64,000 nucleotides of DNA from contig JBAVGO010000128.1 in NCBI GenBank assembly GCA_049684915.1, forward strand, positions 1-64,000, written 5' to 3'. A program made the translations under genes and the position numbers. Shown piece by piece: positions 35,355-43,931 of this stretch. Under the pieces are notes generated by a model. That model was not told where the DNA came from. It did no database searches and worked only from the letters and a program-made list of their open reading frames with translations. The DNA is from GWB2-37-7 sp049684915. Its GTDB lineage: Bacteria; Bacillota; Clostridia; Lutisporales; Lutisporaceae. Position 1 is the stretch's first letter. Each line of letters begins with the position of its first letter.

Positions 35355-35393
35355 AAAAGATAAGCTTAAAATATTTTTTTAAGCTTATCTTTT
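35355..35393 (+). terminator. Attenuator hairpin between peptide and radical SAM genes
   Basis: AAAAGATAAGCTTAAAA (35355-35371) pairs perfectly over 17 bp with TTTTAAGCTTATCTTTT (35377-35393). It lies between the precursor and the enzyme gene, where partial termination would produce much more peptide mRNA than enzyme mRNA, as is common in RiPP operons. Confidence 0.75.
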
Positions 35394-35434
35394 TAAAATA
35401 ATTGAGAAAGAAAAATTTAAACGAGGTGAAATGT

Positions 35435-36826
35435 ATGAATAAAATAAAAGAAATAGATTATTTTCTTTTAAAGGATAAAGAATTTAATATACTATATCAT
35501 ATTCCAACAGGTAACTTGATAAAGGTTTCTGAGCAGATTTTTAATGAGCTAAATGATAATAAAGAATTAAAATCAGAAGAAACATTAGAACTAATAAGTT
35601 TTTTAGATGCTCAAGATTGTATTACTATACGCAAATATAATGAGGAAAAGTTTGCAATTAGAAAAAGATTACAAGGCTTAGTTTTTTCAGCAGCAGAAAC
35701 ATGTAATTTAAAATGTCGATATTGTTTTGCTGATGGAGGTACGTATGGTAATAATACACATAAAATAATGAATATTAATGATTATGAAAAATACATAGGT
35801 ATTTTATTAGATAAATATCCAGAAGGAATAGAAAGTATAAATTTTTTTGGTGGAGAACCATTACTAGGATTTAATTCAATAAAAGAATGTTTATTGTATG
35901 TACTAGATATTTGTAAAGAAAAAAATCTTACTCTACCTAAATTTTCAATTATTACCAACGGAACATTGCTTACAGAAGATATGATTGATTTTTTTAACAA
36001 ATATAATGTTAATATTACATTAAGTTTGGATGGCCCTAAACATATTAATGATAAAGCAAGAATATCTAAAGATGGAACCAGTGTATATGATAAAGTGACA
36101 GAAAATCTTAAGCTTATGAAAAAAAGAAAATTTAAATTAGTCTTAGAAGCTACGATTACTAAGTATCACATGTTAGCCTATAAAAAAGGATTTGTACGAG
36201 AACTTATTGATGAATTTAATGATTTTGATGCAATATTACTTGCACCAGTATTTACAGATGTACCTGATTTAACTTTATCTGAAGATCAAAAGGAAACAAT
36301 TAAAATGTTTTATGGTGAATTAGTTGATTGTTGGTTTGAAAAAGTAACCTCTGGTGAAAAAGCATTTTATATTAGTGAAATTATAGGAATATTAAATACA
36401 ATAATATTTAAACGATATTTTAATGATTGTGGTGCTGGAGAGTGTATTTATATAGCAGCATCTGGAGAAATATATCCATGTCAAGCATTCTATGGATCAA
36501 AAACCTATAAACTAGGGCAATTGTCTGATAATTTAAATTTTGATAATTTTGTAAAGCTATCTAACGAAATCAATAAAACTAATAGGTTACAAGTTGAAGC
36601 ATGTAAAAAATGTCCTGTTAGATACTCATGTGGTGCGTGGTGTAGAGGAACTAATAATACTGTTAATGGTTCTATATTATCCATAATAGAGAGTAGATGC
36701 TGGTGTCAAAATGCTATATTAGAAGCTGTATTAAAAAATTTAGTTAGAGTACAAAGTAATCAAGAAATTTCTTCTAAGTTTATTCAAAATTTCAATCGAC
36801 TAATAGAAGAGAATAAAATACAGTAG
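35435..36826 (+). CDS. Radical SAM/SPASM peptide maturase
   Basis: This is a probable peptide-modifying radical SAM enzyme, 463 residues. An N-terminal RRE-like segment (about 1-80) should grip the leader peptide. The radical SAM cluster motif is ETCNLKCRYCFADGG, with NFFGGEPLLGF as the SAM-binding GGE motif. A SPASM domain with auxiliary clusters follows: CGAGECIYIAASGEIYPC, then CKKCPVRYSCGAWC and a late CWC. I chose the ATG at 35435, with GAGGTGA five bases upstream, over an in-frame TTG at 35402. The gene is clearly more AT-rich than its neighbours, a sign of transfer. Thioether or similar cross-linking of the CC-containing peptide is inferred. Confidence 0.9.
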   Translation: MNKIKEIDYFLLKDKEFNILYHIPTGNLIKVSEQIFNELNDNKELKSEETLELISFLDAQDCITIRKYNEEKFAIRKRLQGLVFSAAETCNLKCRYCFADGGTYGNNTHKIMNINDYEKYIGILLDKYPEGIESINFFGGEPLLGFNSIKECLLYVLDICKEKNLTLPKFSIITNGTLLTEDMIDFFNKYNVNITLSLDGPKHINDKARISKDGTSVYDKVTENLKLMKKRKFKLVLEATITKYHMLAYKKGFVRELIDEFNDFDAILLAPVFTDVPDLTLSEDQKETIKMFYGELVDCWFEKVTSGEKAFYISEIIGILNTIIFKRYFNDCGAGECIYIAASGEIYPCQAFYGSKTYKLGQLSDNLNFDNFVKLSNEINKTNRLQVEACKKCPVRYSCGAWCRGTNNTVNGSILSIIESRCWCQNAILEAVLKNLVRVQSNQEISSKFIQNFNRLIEENKIQ

Positions 36827-37044
36827 CTATAAACAACATTATTCTTTATAAGGATTATACAGATGAAAAACTAAAGTATGCTATCAATACAGCTGGATTA
36901 GATATTTTAGTTGAAGCTTTACCTTCAAAATTTGAAACGGACTCTAGGCTTAGCCTTAAGTACATAAAAACAGCCTCCTATAATAAATTGATTTTCTATA
37001 GAAAGCTGTTTTTTTGCATTTTTTTCCAGACTCGTTATTTATAA
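36823..37044 (+). pseudogene. Possible gene remnant without a start codon
   Basis: An open frame with no ATG/GTG/TTG near its beginning continues for about 70 codons after the radical SAM stop. The readable part (YKDYTDEKLKYAINTAGLDI, then LVEALPSKFETDSRL) has normal codon use and looks protein-like, unlike the AT-rich cassette before it. It could be the 3' stump of a gene disrupted when the cassette arrived. I do not recognise the family, and it may be chance. Confidence 0.3.
36966..37016. terminator. Terminator between the RiPP cassette and deoC
   Basis: AAAACAGC (36967-36974) pairs with GCTGTTTT, with inner TATA/TATA pairing and a T run to 37015. It works for the plus-strand cassette, and the A-rich 5' side could also serve deoC on the minus strand. 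Confidence 0.72.
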
Positions 37045-37053
37045 TATTGATTC

Positions 37054-37716
37054 TTATGCTTCCATATCATTTACAATGCTTACAGATGCACTGGCACCAA
37101 TCCTTGTTGCTCCTGCTTCTATCATCTTAAGTGCAGTATCTAAATCTCTGATACCTCCCGAGGCCTTAACTCCCATTATAGAACCCACTGTCTTCCTCAT
37201 AAGTATGATATCGTCAGCCGTTGCTCCGCCTGTTGAAAATCCTGTTGAGGTCTTAACATAGTCGGCACCTGCTTTTTTAGCCAATTGACAGGCAGTAACC
37301 TTTTCCTCATCAGTTAATAGACAGGTTTCTATGATAACCTTCATCAAAGCTTTATTTTTGCATACATCAGCCACTGCCTTGATATCAGCTTCCACTACAT
37401 CTTGCTTACCAGACTTTAATGCACCGATATTTATAACCATGTCAACCTCAGCTGCACCGTTTTTTATAGCTTCTTCTGCTTCAAAAGCTTTTACCGAAGA
37501 TAATGTAGCTCCAAGTGGGAAGCCTACCACAATACAAACCTTTACTTGACTGCCCTTCAATAATTTTGCAGCTTGTTTAACATTAGCAGCATTTACACAA
37601 ACTGATGCAAATACATATTCTGCAGCCTCCTTACAGAGCTTTTCTACGTCCTTTTCCTGAGCATCAGCTTTTAATATTGTGTGATCAATATAGGAAGCTA
37701 AAGTTTTCTTATCCAT
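37054..37716 (-). CDS. deoC: Deoxyribose-phosphate aldolase DeoC
   Basis: DeoC splits 2-deoxyribose-5-phosphate into acetaldehyde and glyceraldehyde-3-phosphate. The 220-residue protein has a TIM barrel with IDHTILKADA at the start. The Schiff-base Lys lies in YVKTSTGFSTGGAT, and KASGGIRD follows. GGAGG precedes the ATG. It is co-directional with pduL 17 bp upstream, which suggests that acetaldehyde-derived acyl-CoA is turned into acyl phosphate and ATP. Confidence 0.96.
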   Translation of the reverse strand: MDKKTLASYIDHTILKADAQEKDVEKLCKEAAEYVFASVCVNAANVKQAAKLLKGSQVKVCIVVGFPLGATLSSVKAFEAEEAIKNGAAEVDMVINIGALKSGKQDVVEADIKAVADVCKNKALMKVIIETCLLTDEEKVTACQLAKKAGADYVKTSTGFSTGGATADDIILMRKTVGSIMGVKASGGIRDLDTALKMIEAGATRIGASASVSIVNDMEA

Positions 37717-37733
37717 AAACTAACCTCCAGAAT

Positions 37734-38306
37734 TTATTTGATTATTTCGCCTTGTTCTCCATTCTGTATGCCTGCCGCATTGCCCTCTTCTATGTCTATA
37801 TGCATGTCAAGAGCAAAATCAGGATGTACTCTTACAACAACATTTTCAAATACAACAGCTCTCTCATTTCCAACTCTTACCTTTACAACATCTCTGTCCT
37901 TCACCCCATACTTTGGTGCATCCTCAGTATGGAAATGTATATGTCTAGCTGCAACTATCAAACCCTTATCCATAGTCACTTGACCCTTTGGTCCTATTAT
38001 CGTACAGCCCGGAGTTCCGTTAATGTTTCCTGAAGCTCTTACAACTGCTTCAACGCCAAGAGTCCTTGCATCAAAAACAGAAATTTCAATTTGTGTTTCA
38101 GGTCTTACTGGTCCAAGTATTCTAATACCCTTCATAGTAGACTTTGGTCCTACTACATCAACCTTTTCATTACATGCAAATTGACCAGGCTGTGACAAAT
38201 CCTTCATCTTTGTAAGCTCATAACCTGCTCCAAATAAAATCTCCAAATGTTCCTTTGAAATATGTACATGCTTGTTTGACATATTTACTGGTATAAATTT
38301 CTCCAT
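37734..38306 (-). CDS. pduL: Phosphate propanoyltransferase PduL-like
   Basis: This enzyme interconverts acyl-CoA and acyl phosphate. The 190-residue protein has the PduL hallmarks near the N-terminus (VNMSNKHVHISKEHLEILFG), which supply metal-binding histidines, and AARHIHFHTEDAPKYGV in the second half. There is no microcompartment-targeting extension at the N-terminus and no shell gene in the window, so it is likely the free cytoplasmic form. It has a strong AGGAGG site. Confidence 0.94.
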   Translation of the reverse strand: MEKFIPVNMSNKHVHISKEHLEILFGAGYELTKMKDLSQPGQFACNEKVDVVGPKSTMKGIRILGPVRPETQIEISVFDARTLGVEAVVRASGNINGTPGCTIIGPKGQVTMDKGLIVAARHIHFHTEDAPKYGVKDRDVVKVRVGNERAVVFENVVVRVHPDFALDMHIDIEEGNAAGIQNGEQGEIIK

Positions 38307-38389
38307 TTTTCTTCCTCCTGTTTTTTAATAAAAATCAATATCTGCTGTAATATAATGAAGCAGATATCATATCCTTTAGTTTTTGGTTC

Positions 38390-39742
38390 TTATTGATTAA
38401 GTGCTTCATATGCCTTAAGCATTATTGCACACTCTATCCTCTTTTGCTGTAGCTTACATTCCATATCATAAGGCACCATCAAATCATTATTAAAGGCTGC
38501 TGCGTTGGCTCGACAGCCACCGCTGCAATAAAACTTAGCCCAACAATCAGAGCATTTTTCTTTATGATAAACTGTGTTTTCTTCAAATTGTTTCTGAAGA
38601 GTTTTATTAGTTATTCCATCCTTGATATTACCTATTAAGTATTCTTCCCTTCCAACAAACTGATGGCAAGGATAAAGTTCTCCATCCGGTGTCACTGCAA
38701 AATATTCTACACCTGATCCGCAAGATGTAACTCTTTTATAAATGCAGGGACCTCCATCTAAGTCCATCAGAAAGTGATAATATCTAAAGCCTTTTCCATT
38801 CTCTTGATATTCCAGATACTTTTGAACTAATTTTTCATATTGCTGATAAATAAAGGGTAAATGCTCTTCTTTAAGTGCATAGGCTTTATTTTTCTCAGCT
38901 ACTACAGGCTCTATTGATATTTCTTTGAAGCCTTGATCTGCTAGAAATATTACATCTTCACTAAAATCCAAATTATTGGCAGTAAAGGTGCCTCTTATAT
39001 AGTAGCTCTTATCTCCTCTTTTATCTACCAAACTTTTAATTTTAGGGAGAATGTCATCAAAGGTTCCTCTACCATCAGTGAATTTTCTCATTTTATCATT
39101 TACAGATTTTCTTCCATCTATACTTACTACTACATTATCCATGTTTTCGTTAATGAAAGCTTCAATCTCATCATTTAATAAAGTACCATTTGTAGTTATA
39201 GTGAAGCCAATTCTTTTGTTATATTCCTTTTGCTTCTCTCTGCCATACCTTACCGTTTCCTTGACTACATCAAAATTCATTAAAGGCTCTCCACCAAAGA
39301 AGTCCACCTCTAGTCGCTTTCTATTGCCTGAGGTACTAAGTAAAAAATCTATAGCTCCCTTTGCAACCTCAATAGGCATGAGCTTCCTACCACCATGATA
39401 ATCACCAGTGGATGCGAAGCAATAGCCACACCTGATATTGCAGTCATGAGCAATATTTAGACATAGTGCCTTTGTATGCATTTCCTTCTTTTCATTTAAA
39501 ACCTTTTCTCTAAATGTATCCGGTGAGTTAATCTGACTGTTTTGTTGAAGCTTTTGTAACTCATTATATGCTTCTATTATCTCATCTTCTGTATGCTTAT
39601 CTCTTAAACTGCTTACCGCGTTTTCCACCGGATGCTGTATGAAATCCACCACATCATAGGCTATCTCATCAAATATATGTACAGAGCCGCTGTTCACGTC
39701 AATAACAATTTTTAAACCGTTTAATTCATACTTATGCAGCAA
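38390..39742 (-). CDS. Radical SAM/SPASM maturase, SCIFF type
   Basis: The protein resembles the enzymes that form thioether bridges in the SCIFF peptide found across Clostridia. It has about 450 residues. The N-terminus (LHKYELNGLKIVIDVNSGSV) is characteristic. The radical SAM motif is DCNIRCGYCFAS with GGEPLMNF. The SPASM part has CGSGVEYFAVTPDGELYPC and CSDCWAKFYCSGGC. A TTG start at 39742 behind GGGGG fits the family better than the ATG at 39772. No SCIFF peptide gene (six Cys in about 45 residues) is visible next to it, which is unusual. The exact substrate is therefore inferred. Confidence 0.85.
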   Translation of the reverse strand: MLHKYELNGLKIVIDVNSGSVHIFDEIAYDVVDFIQHPVENAVSSLRDKHTEDEIIEAYNELQKLQQNSQINSPDTFREKVLNEKKEMHTKALCLNIAHDCNIRCGYCFASTGDYHGGRKLMPIEVAKGAIDFLLSTSGNRKRLEVDFFGGEPLMNFDVVKETVRYGREKQKEYNKRIGFTITTNGTLLNDEIEAFINENMDNVVVSIDGRKSVNDKMRKFTDGRGTFDDILPKIKSLVDKRGDKSYYIRGTFTANNLDFSEDVIFLADQGFKEISIEPVVAEKNKAYALKEEHLPFIYQQYEKLVQKYLEYQENGKGFRYYHFLMDLDGGPCIYKRVTSCGSGVEYFAVTPDGELYPCHQFVGREEYLIGNIKDGITNKTLQKQFEENTVYHKEKCSDCWAKFYCSGGCRANAAAFNNDLMVPYDMECKLQQKRIECAIMLKAYEALNQ

Positions 39743-39828
39743 TTTTATACCCCCAAATATCCAAAATTCCATTCTTATTCTATATTAAATTTATGTATAC
39801 TGTCAAATATACCTGAACAAAAATAAAA

Positions 39829-39844
39829 GCCGCTTGAAAGCGAC
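39829..39844 (-). terminator. Terminator after the DUF1858-like gene
   Basis: On the minus strand GTCGCTT and AAGCGGC pair with one mismatch and are followed by TTTTATTTTTG. It separates the small redox gene from the maturase downstream. Confidence 0.7.
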
Positions 39845-39864
39845 TCTTAGTTATACTTAAAGTT

Positions 39865-40053
39865 TTATAAAGCTTCATTTAGATTCTTTATAAGCTTTTC
39901 AGAATCAATACTATATTTTCGAGCAGCCTGCTCTACAGTCATATACAGAGCCCCGCCTCAACCAAAGCACTTGATTCCAGCTTCTTTGAAAACCTTTTCC
40001 GTTAGCGGATACTTGTATAAAATATCGTCTATTACCATATCCTTGTTTATCAC
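39865..40053 (-). CDS. DUF1858-like small redox protein with in-frame TGA (candidate selenoprotein)
   Basis: Read through a TGA at 39958-39960, this frame gives a 62-residue protein. It starts (GTG) INKDMVIDDILYKYPLTEKV, continues FKEAGIKCFG-U-GGALYMTVEQAA, and ends SEKLIKNLNEAL. It aligns over its whole length with the DUF1858 'redox disulfide' family, whose motif is Cys-x-Gly-Cys. The TGA falls exactly on the second Cys, so selenocysteine (CFGU) is the natural reading. GGGGTGA precedes the GTG. It stands downstream of a thioredoxin-reductase-like gene on the same strand. The alternative is a nonsense mutation, but the perfectly preserved frame after TGA and the hairpin just behind it argue against that. 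Confidence 0.78.
39930..39951 (-). promoter_or_regulatory. Candidate bacterial SECIS hairpin
   Basis: Starting seven bases after the TGA on the minus strand, GCUCUGUA and UGUAGAGC form an 8-bp stem (two G-U wobbles) with the loop UAUGAC. Bacterial SECIS elements lie inside the gene directly downstream of UGA and have a G-containing apical loop, so position and shape fit. Not tested by folding software. Confidence 0.55.
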
Positions 40054-40169
40054 ATTCTCACCCCTATAAATAATATATCCTAATCATATAATTCTATCGT
40101 ACCCTTACCCGGTACCCCTTCTATACATTGTATTATATTATAATATATTATTATTTGTCAATATTCGTG

Positions 40170-41030
40170 TTATTTATTATTTAAACCATCAATATATTTT
40201 ACAGCACTTAAAGCTGCAACATTTCCGTCTCCTACGGCCTTTGCAATCTGATAAGGCTTTCCTACACAATCACCGCAAGCAAAAACTCCAGGTATGCTTG
40301 CGGTCATGTTTCTATCCACCCTTATAGAGCCTTCTTCCATTTCAAGACCCTCCAACAATTGACCTAGTGGAATAACATTTCTAATAATAAATACACCATC
40401 TACAATAAGCTCAGCTTTTTCTGTCCTTAACATAGTTGCTTTAATATCATTTCCCTCTATGGAAGTGGCCTTTTCCTCTATTAGCTTTACCTTCTCATTT
40501 AGCTTGTAGTCTGACTTGTAAGTAGGTATATAGTAAACCTCAGAGCATATTTCAGACAAATAATTAGCCTCTTCCTCGCCCTCTTGATTTTCTGAAATTA
40601 ATGCAACTGATTTATTTCTATATAAGGGTCCGTCACAGGTTGCACAATAACCCACTCCTCTACCTAGATATTCTCTCTCTCCTGGCATATATTTTGCCTT
40701 AGCATGACCTGTTGCCAAAATTACTGTCCTTGCTTCATAGAAGCTTCCACCTGTATTAAGAGCAAAATAATCTCCCATACTCAATATATTTTGAACCTTT
40801 TCATGTTTTATTTCTATATCCATGTGCTCTACATGTTTCTTAAAGGAATCTAACATATCAGCTCCACTCATTGCTTTAAATCCCAGATAATTATCTATCT
40901 GAGGAGCCTTCATGAAGCCTGTAACCTTCTCAATTCCGCCGAACAGAACAAAACTCTTATTTCGTATTTTTATATTTAGTGCAGCTGAAAGTCCTCCCGG
41001 ACCTCCTCCTACTATAGCTACATCATACAT
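40170..41030 (-). CDS. Thioredoxin-reductase-like FAD/NAD(P) oxidoreductase
   Basis: This is a flavoprotein disulfide reductase of about 286 residues. It has an N-terminal FAD loop (VAIVGGGPGGLSAALN), the redox pair in GVGYCATCDGPLYRN, and a C-terminal FAD motif (SIPGVFACGDCVGKPYQIAKAVGDG). The NAD(P) loop region (VALISENQEGEEEANYL) lacks the classic GxGxxA, so the electron donor may differ from NADPH, as in ferredoxin- or flavin-dependent clostridial relatives. It lies upstream of the candidate Sec protein, a possible electron acceptor. Confidence 0.88.
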   Translation of the reverse strand: MYDVAIVGGGPGGLSAALNIKIRNKSFVLFGGIEKVTGFMKAPQIDNYLGFKAMSGADMLDSFKKHVEHMDIEIKHEKVQNILSMGDYFALNTGGSFYEARTVILATGHAKAKYMPGEREYLGRGVGYCATCDGPLYRNKSVALISENQEGEEEANYLSEICSEVYYIPTYKSDYKLNEKVKLIEEKATSIEGNDIKATMLRTEKAELIVDGVFIIRNVIPLGQLLEGLEMEEGSIRVDRNMTASIPGVFACGDCVGKPYQIAKAVGDGNVAALSAVKYIDGLNNK

Positions 41031-41051
41031 TTAATCACCATCTTTCTTATT

Positions 41052-42053
41052 TTAGAAAATAATATCAAATATAGATTTTTCGGTTATTACATAAGTTGCT
41101 TGAACTATAGAAAAAAAACTAAATATAGCAAAGCTTATGTATATAGGCCACATGATCTTTGGATTTTTTATTACACCACTCAGTCTCAGTCCCTCAATTT
41201 CATCGATATCAGCTTGCACAGCTTGCATTTTGTCTTTATTCAATTCTTTAAGTGTTCTCATGCATATTACCAATACTATGCATGGCAAAACTGCAATAAT
41301 ACCTATTATAACAGCCCATACTATAAGACCTAATGTCTCTGCACCCGCAGGTATATTCTGTGCCGCTGCATCTTTAAACAATGGAAGCTGCATTAGTAAA
41401 AACATTATAGATACTGATATTCCATTGTTCACAAAGTGCCCCAACATTCCTGCATATATAGAGTTTGTTACGTAAACCACATAACCCAGCAATATACCCA
41501 GAAACAATGGACCAAATATGTTTTGTATATTTATATGAAGCATTGAAAAAAGAACAGCTGTAAAAATGATACCCCTCCACATACCCAGCTTTTCATAGCC
41601 TCTTAGAATCAGTCCTCGAAACAATATTTCCTCGCAAAGGCCTGCTGAGGCCGCAACAATCAACAGCATAAGAAAATACTCGTTTATATTGCTTGCCACA
41701 GGTATTGGAGAAGTTATCAGCTTACCAAAAAAACTAACAAATATGTTTCCTATAAGGTTAACAAACACAGCTATGGGATATCCGCAAAAGAATATCACAA
41801 TAACCAATAATGCATCAACAAAATGTAGTCTATTAAATCGCAGCTCCCTCTTTATGCTGCTTCTTTTTATTATCACATATAATAAAGGAGGCAATGCTAT
41901 AAGTAAAAACTCTGTTATTATTATGCCTGTATTAAAGTTGCGACTCTGTACAAAAGCACCTACTGATATAAACAATACCATAGCTATTAGATATAATATA
42001 TTTACCCCGGTTATAGTTGATTTGCTTTTATGCTGTTCATTATTTGTCTCCAA
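41052..42053 (-). CDS. CPBP family intramembrane metalloprotease
   Basis: This 333-residue protein has about eight hydrophobic segments. The Abi/CPBP (CAAX protease-like) motif EEILFRGLILRGYEK near residue 140 is present, with FSMLHIN as the second motif His and a later HFVNN. The family includes prenyl-protein proteases and bacteriocin self-immunity proteins. The substrate here is unknown. It is co-directional with the GerMN and DUF1461 genes upstream. Confidence 0.88.
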   Translation of the reverse strand: METNNEQHKSKSTITGVNILYLIAMVLFISVGAFVQSRNFNTGIIITEFLLIALPPLLYVIIKRSSIKRELRFNRLHFVDALLVIVIFFCGYPIAVFVNLIGNIFVSFFGKLITSPIPVASNINEYFLMLLIVAASAGLCEEILFRGLILRGYEKLGMWRGIIFTAVLFSMLHINIQNIFGPLFLGILLGYVVYVTNSIYAGMLGHFVNNGISVSIMFLLMQLPLFKDAAAQNIPAGAETLGLIVWAVIIGIIAVLPCIVLVICMRTLKELNKDKMQAVQADIDEIEGLRLSGVIKNPKIMWPIYISFAIFSFFSIVQATYVITEKSIFDIIF

Positions 42054-42066
42054 GGCTGCACCTTCT

Positions 42067-42996
42067 TTACTGCTTCAATATTTTTTCTTCCATTCTTACA
42101 ACAGGGTTACTACTATCAATAATAGCGTGTTCAATATTAAGAGGCTTTCCGTTCACTGTGAGCACAGCCTCTCTTATCCCTTCAATCTCAGTTACTGTAT
42201 TCCCAATAGAGGTAAGAGTCATATCTTCTCCAGCCGCTCCTCTTGAGTGTTTTGTTAACATTTCTTCACTGAAATCAATAGTAACTCTTTCACCAGTTAC
42301 TACTACAGAATTTACCCTAGCTTCAGCTGGAATTGTTGGCCATAAGCCTTCAGTTTGAGGACCCTTTATAATCTCTTCAATCAAGACTTTGATTAATTTA
42401 TCCTTGCTTGCATTTTCTTCTATATTTATTGTCCTTTTCTCAGCTACCACATACATAGCTTGACTGTCAGCAAAATATAGTGTTACTTCTCTATTATTTA
42501 AATTACCTGTCTCATTTGGATTAAACTCAATCTCAGATAGATATCCATAGGGATTACCGCTTGGTGCAATAAAATCTGCTCCTTCAACAGTTATTCTTAC
42601 ACTGTTTACTTCAGTAAACTGTACCATAGTGTTTACAAGAGATGCAACAGTTGCTGCCTCATGCATAGATCCATTAAATGTATTAAATTCTTTACTCAAA
42701 TTTACAGTAAGCTTATCCTGATCCACAGAGACATCTAACACCTTAACCCCTGCTTGCAAGCTTTGTTCAAACTTTGCTGTATCCTGAGGTCCTTTTACCC
42801 ATTCCTGTAAGGTACTTATATATTTTTCTTCTTCATTCTTATATGTAATATCTTTTTCTTCTTTATCAAGACCTACATTTCCCTTCAATGCATAGAACAA
42901 ATCTACATTTTCTTTTGTTGCTGTTTCCTGTTTCAAAAGTGAACAACCTGACAAAGCAAATACTAAAACTATTACTATTACTAAAATTCTTTTCAT
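42067..42996 (-). CDS. GerMN-domain lipoprotein
   Basis: This 309-residue protein has a lipoprotein signal (VLVFALSGC, Cys about 18) and two GerMN domains. Each contains the conserved pattern VNLSKEFNTF or IDFSEEMLTK, preceded by a hydrophobic strand. GerM-type proteins act in spore germination and sporulation, and other GerMN lipoproteins are general envelope proteins. It is close upstream of the CPBP gene. Confidence 0.85.
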   Translation of the reverse strand: MKRILVIVIVLVFALSGCSLLKQETATKENVDLFYALKGNVGLDKEEKDITYKNEEEKYISTLQEWVKGPQDTAKFEQSLQAGVKVLDVSVDQDKLTVNLSKEFNTFNGSMHEAATVASLVNTMVQFTEVNSVRITVEGADFIAPSGNPYGYLSEIEFNPNETGNLNNREVTLYFADSQAMYVVAEKRTINIEENASKDKLIKVLIEEIIKGPQTEGLWPTIPAEARVNSVVVTGERVTIDFSEEMLTKHSRGAAGEDMTLTSIGNTVTEIEGIREAVLTVNGKPLNIEHAIIDSSNPVVRMEEKILKQ

Positions 42997-43007
42997 ATCA
43001 ACCTCTC

Positions 43008-43718
43008 CTATCTCTTTTTTTGTAATAAACTGCGTCTCCTATAAATTATACCTGTTATCCCAAGTGCAAGCAGTAGAACAAGCTCTCCAATATAATAAAA
43101 GATTATTTTAAAAGCAATATCAGAGAAAAAGGCTTCTGGATACATATTAATCAATCTATCCTTAGAAGGATATAACTGCCATAAATCATTATTGAAGAAA
43201 ATCTCATGGAATATTGTGAAATACTTATAAAAGTCAATATTCATCAATATTATCAAAGTAATAATAGGTATAATTCCCGCTACAAAAGTATATATAAAAA
43301 GCTTGGAAAATTTCTTCCTTCTATCCTTCATCTTATAACATACAATGGCAACAAACAATATGCAGTACCAAAATGCAATATTTCTCATTAGCCTCCCCTG
43401 AACAAATAATTTTTTTACATCTACCATATGCAGCTTATCTCGTTCACTGAAAAACTCCTGTTGTACACCTTTAATAGGCATTTGAAAATCTAAATTCTCT
43501 CTCTTCTCCTCTAAGTAGTTCAACATGTTTTCTGTGGCAATCGTCAGATTAGGCATATCTATGCCGATATTTTCTGGAACCTGATACTTTTCATATTGCT
43601 TTTCATAATAAGCTTTGTCAAATGCTATCAACTGTACATCAGTAAATAGCAACAGTAGAATAAGCATAACAACAAATACACCAGCAAAAACAGAATACAA
43701 AATTCTTTTAGTAAACAT
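43008..43718 (-). CDS. DUF1461 integral membrane protein
   Basis: This is a membrane protein of about 236 residues with four or five helices. It matches the DUF1461/TIGR01906 family: TDVQLIAFDKAYYEKQYEKY early on, then an extracytoplasmic loop, and HMVDVKKLF before the second helix. The function is unknown. The ATG at 43718 behind AAGGAG is preferred over the 43745 start. It ends 11 bp before the GerMN gene. Confidence 0.82.
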   Translation of the reverse strand: MFTKRILYSVFAGVFVVMLILLLLFTDVQLIAFDKAYYEKQYEKYQVPENIGIDMPNLTIATENMLNYLEEKRENLDFQMPIKGVQQEFFSERDKLHMVDVKKLFVQGRLMRNIAFWYCILFVAIVCYKMKDRRKKFSKLFIYTFVAGIIPIITLIILMNIDFYKYFTIFHEIFFNNDLWQLYPSKDRLINMYPEAFFSDIAFKIIFYYIGELVLLLALGITGIIYRRRSLLQKKR

Positions 43719-43732
43719 AATTATTCTCCTTA

Positions 43733-43880
43733 CTATATATCGCACTAAACAATCTACATTTATAAAATAGAGCGATATGTTTTCTTCTGTTTATAGAATA
43801 CACAATTTTCATTGATTTGGGTAAAATACATGAAAATGGTCATATATTTTGTTGCTAATTAATTTGTGCGTTCTATATAA
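43733..43880. repeat. MITE-like intergenic element, most complete copy in the window
   Basis: The left part (43733-43770) matches 2027-2066 with one difference. The right part (43839-43880) matches 241-282 in reverse orientation. ATATCGC near the left end and GCGATAT at 43772 form an inverted repeat. No ORF is present. The two parts occur separately elsewhere, so either the element is composite or the other copies are decayed. Confidence 0.5.
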
Positions 43881-43931
43881 ATTATCTTTACTCTTATTTT
43901 AACAAAATATATAAATAATAAAAATGTTTTT

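Noticed and set aside
39773..40169. SCIFF precursor peptide near the maturase
   Set aside because: No frame on either strand contains a six-cysteine peptide. The only small gene is the DUF1858-like one.
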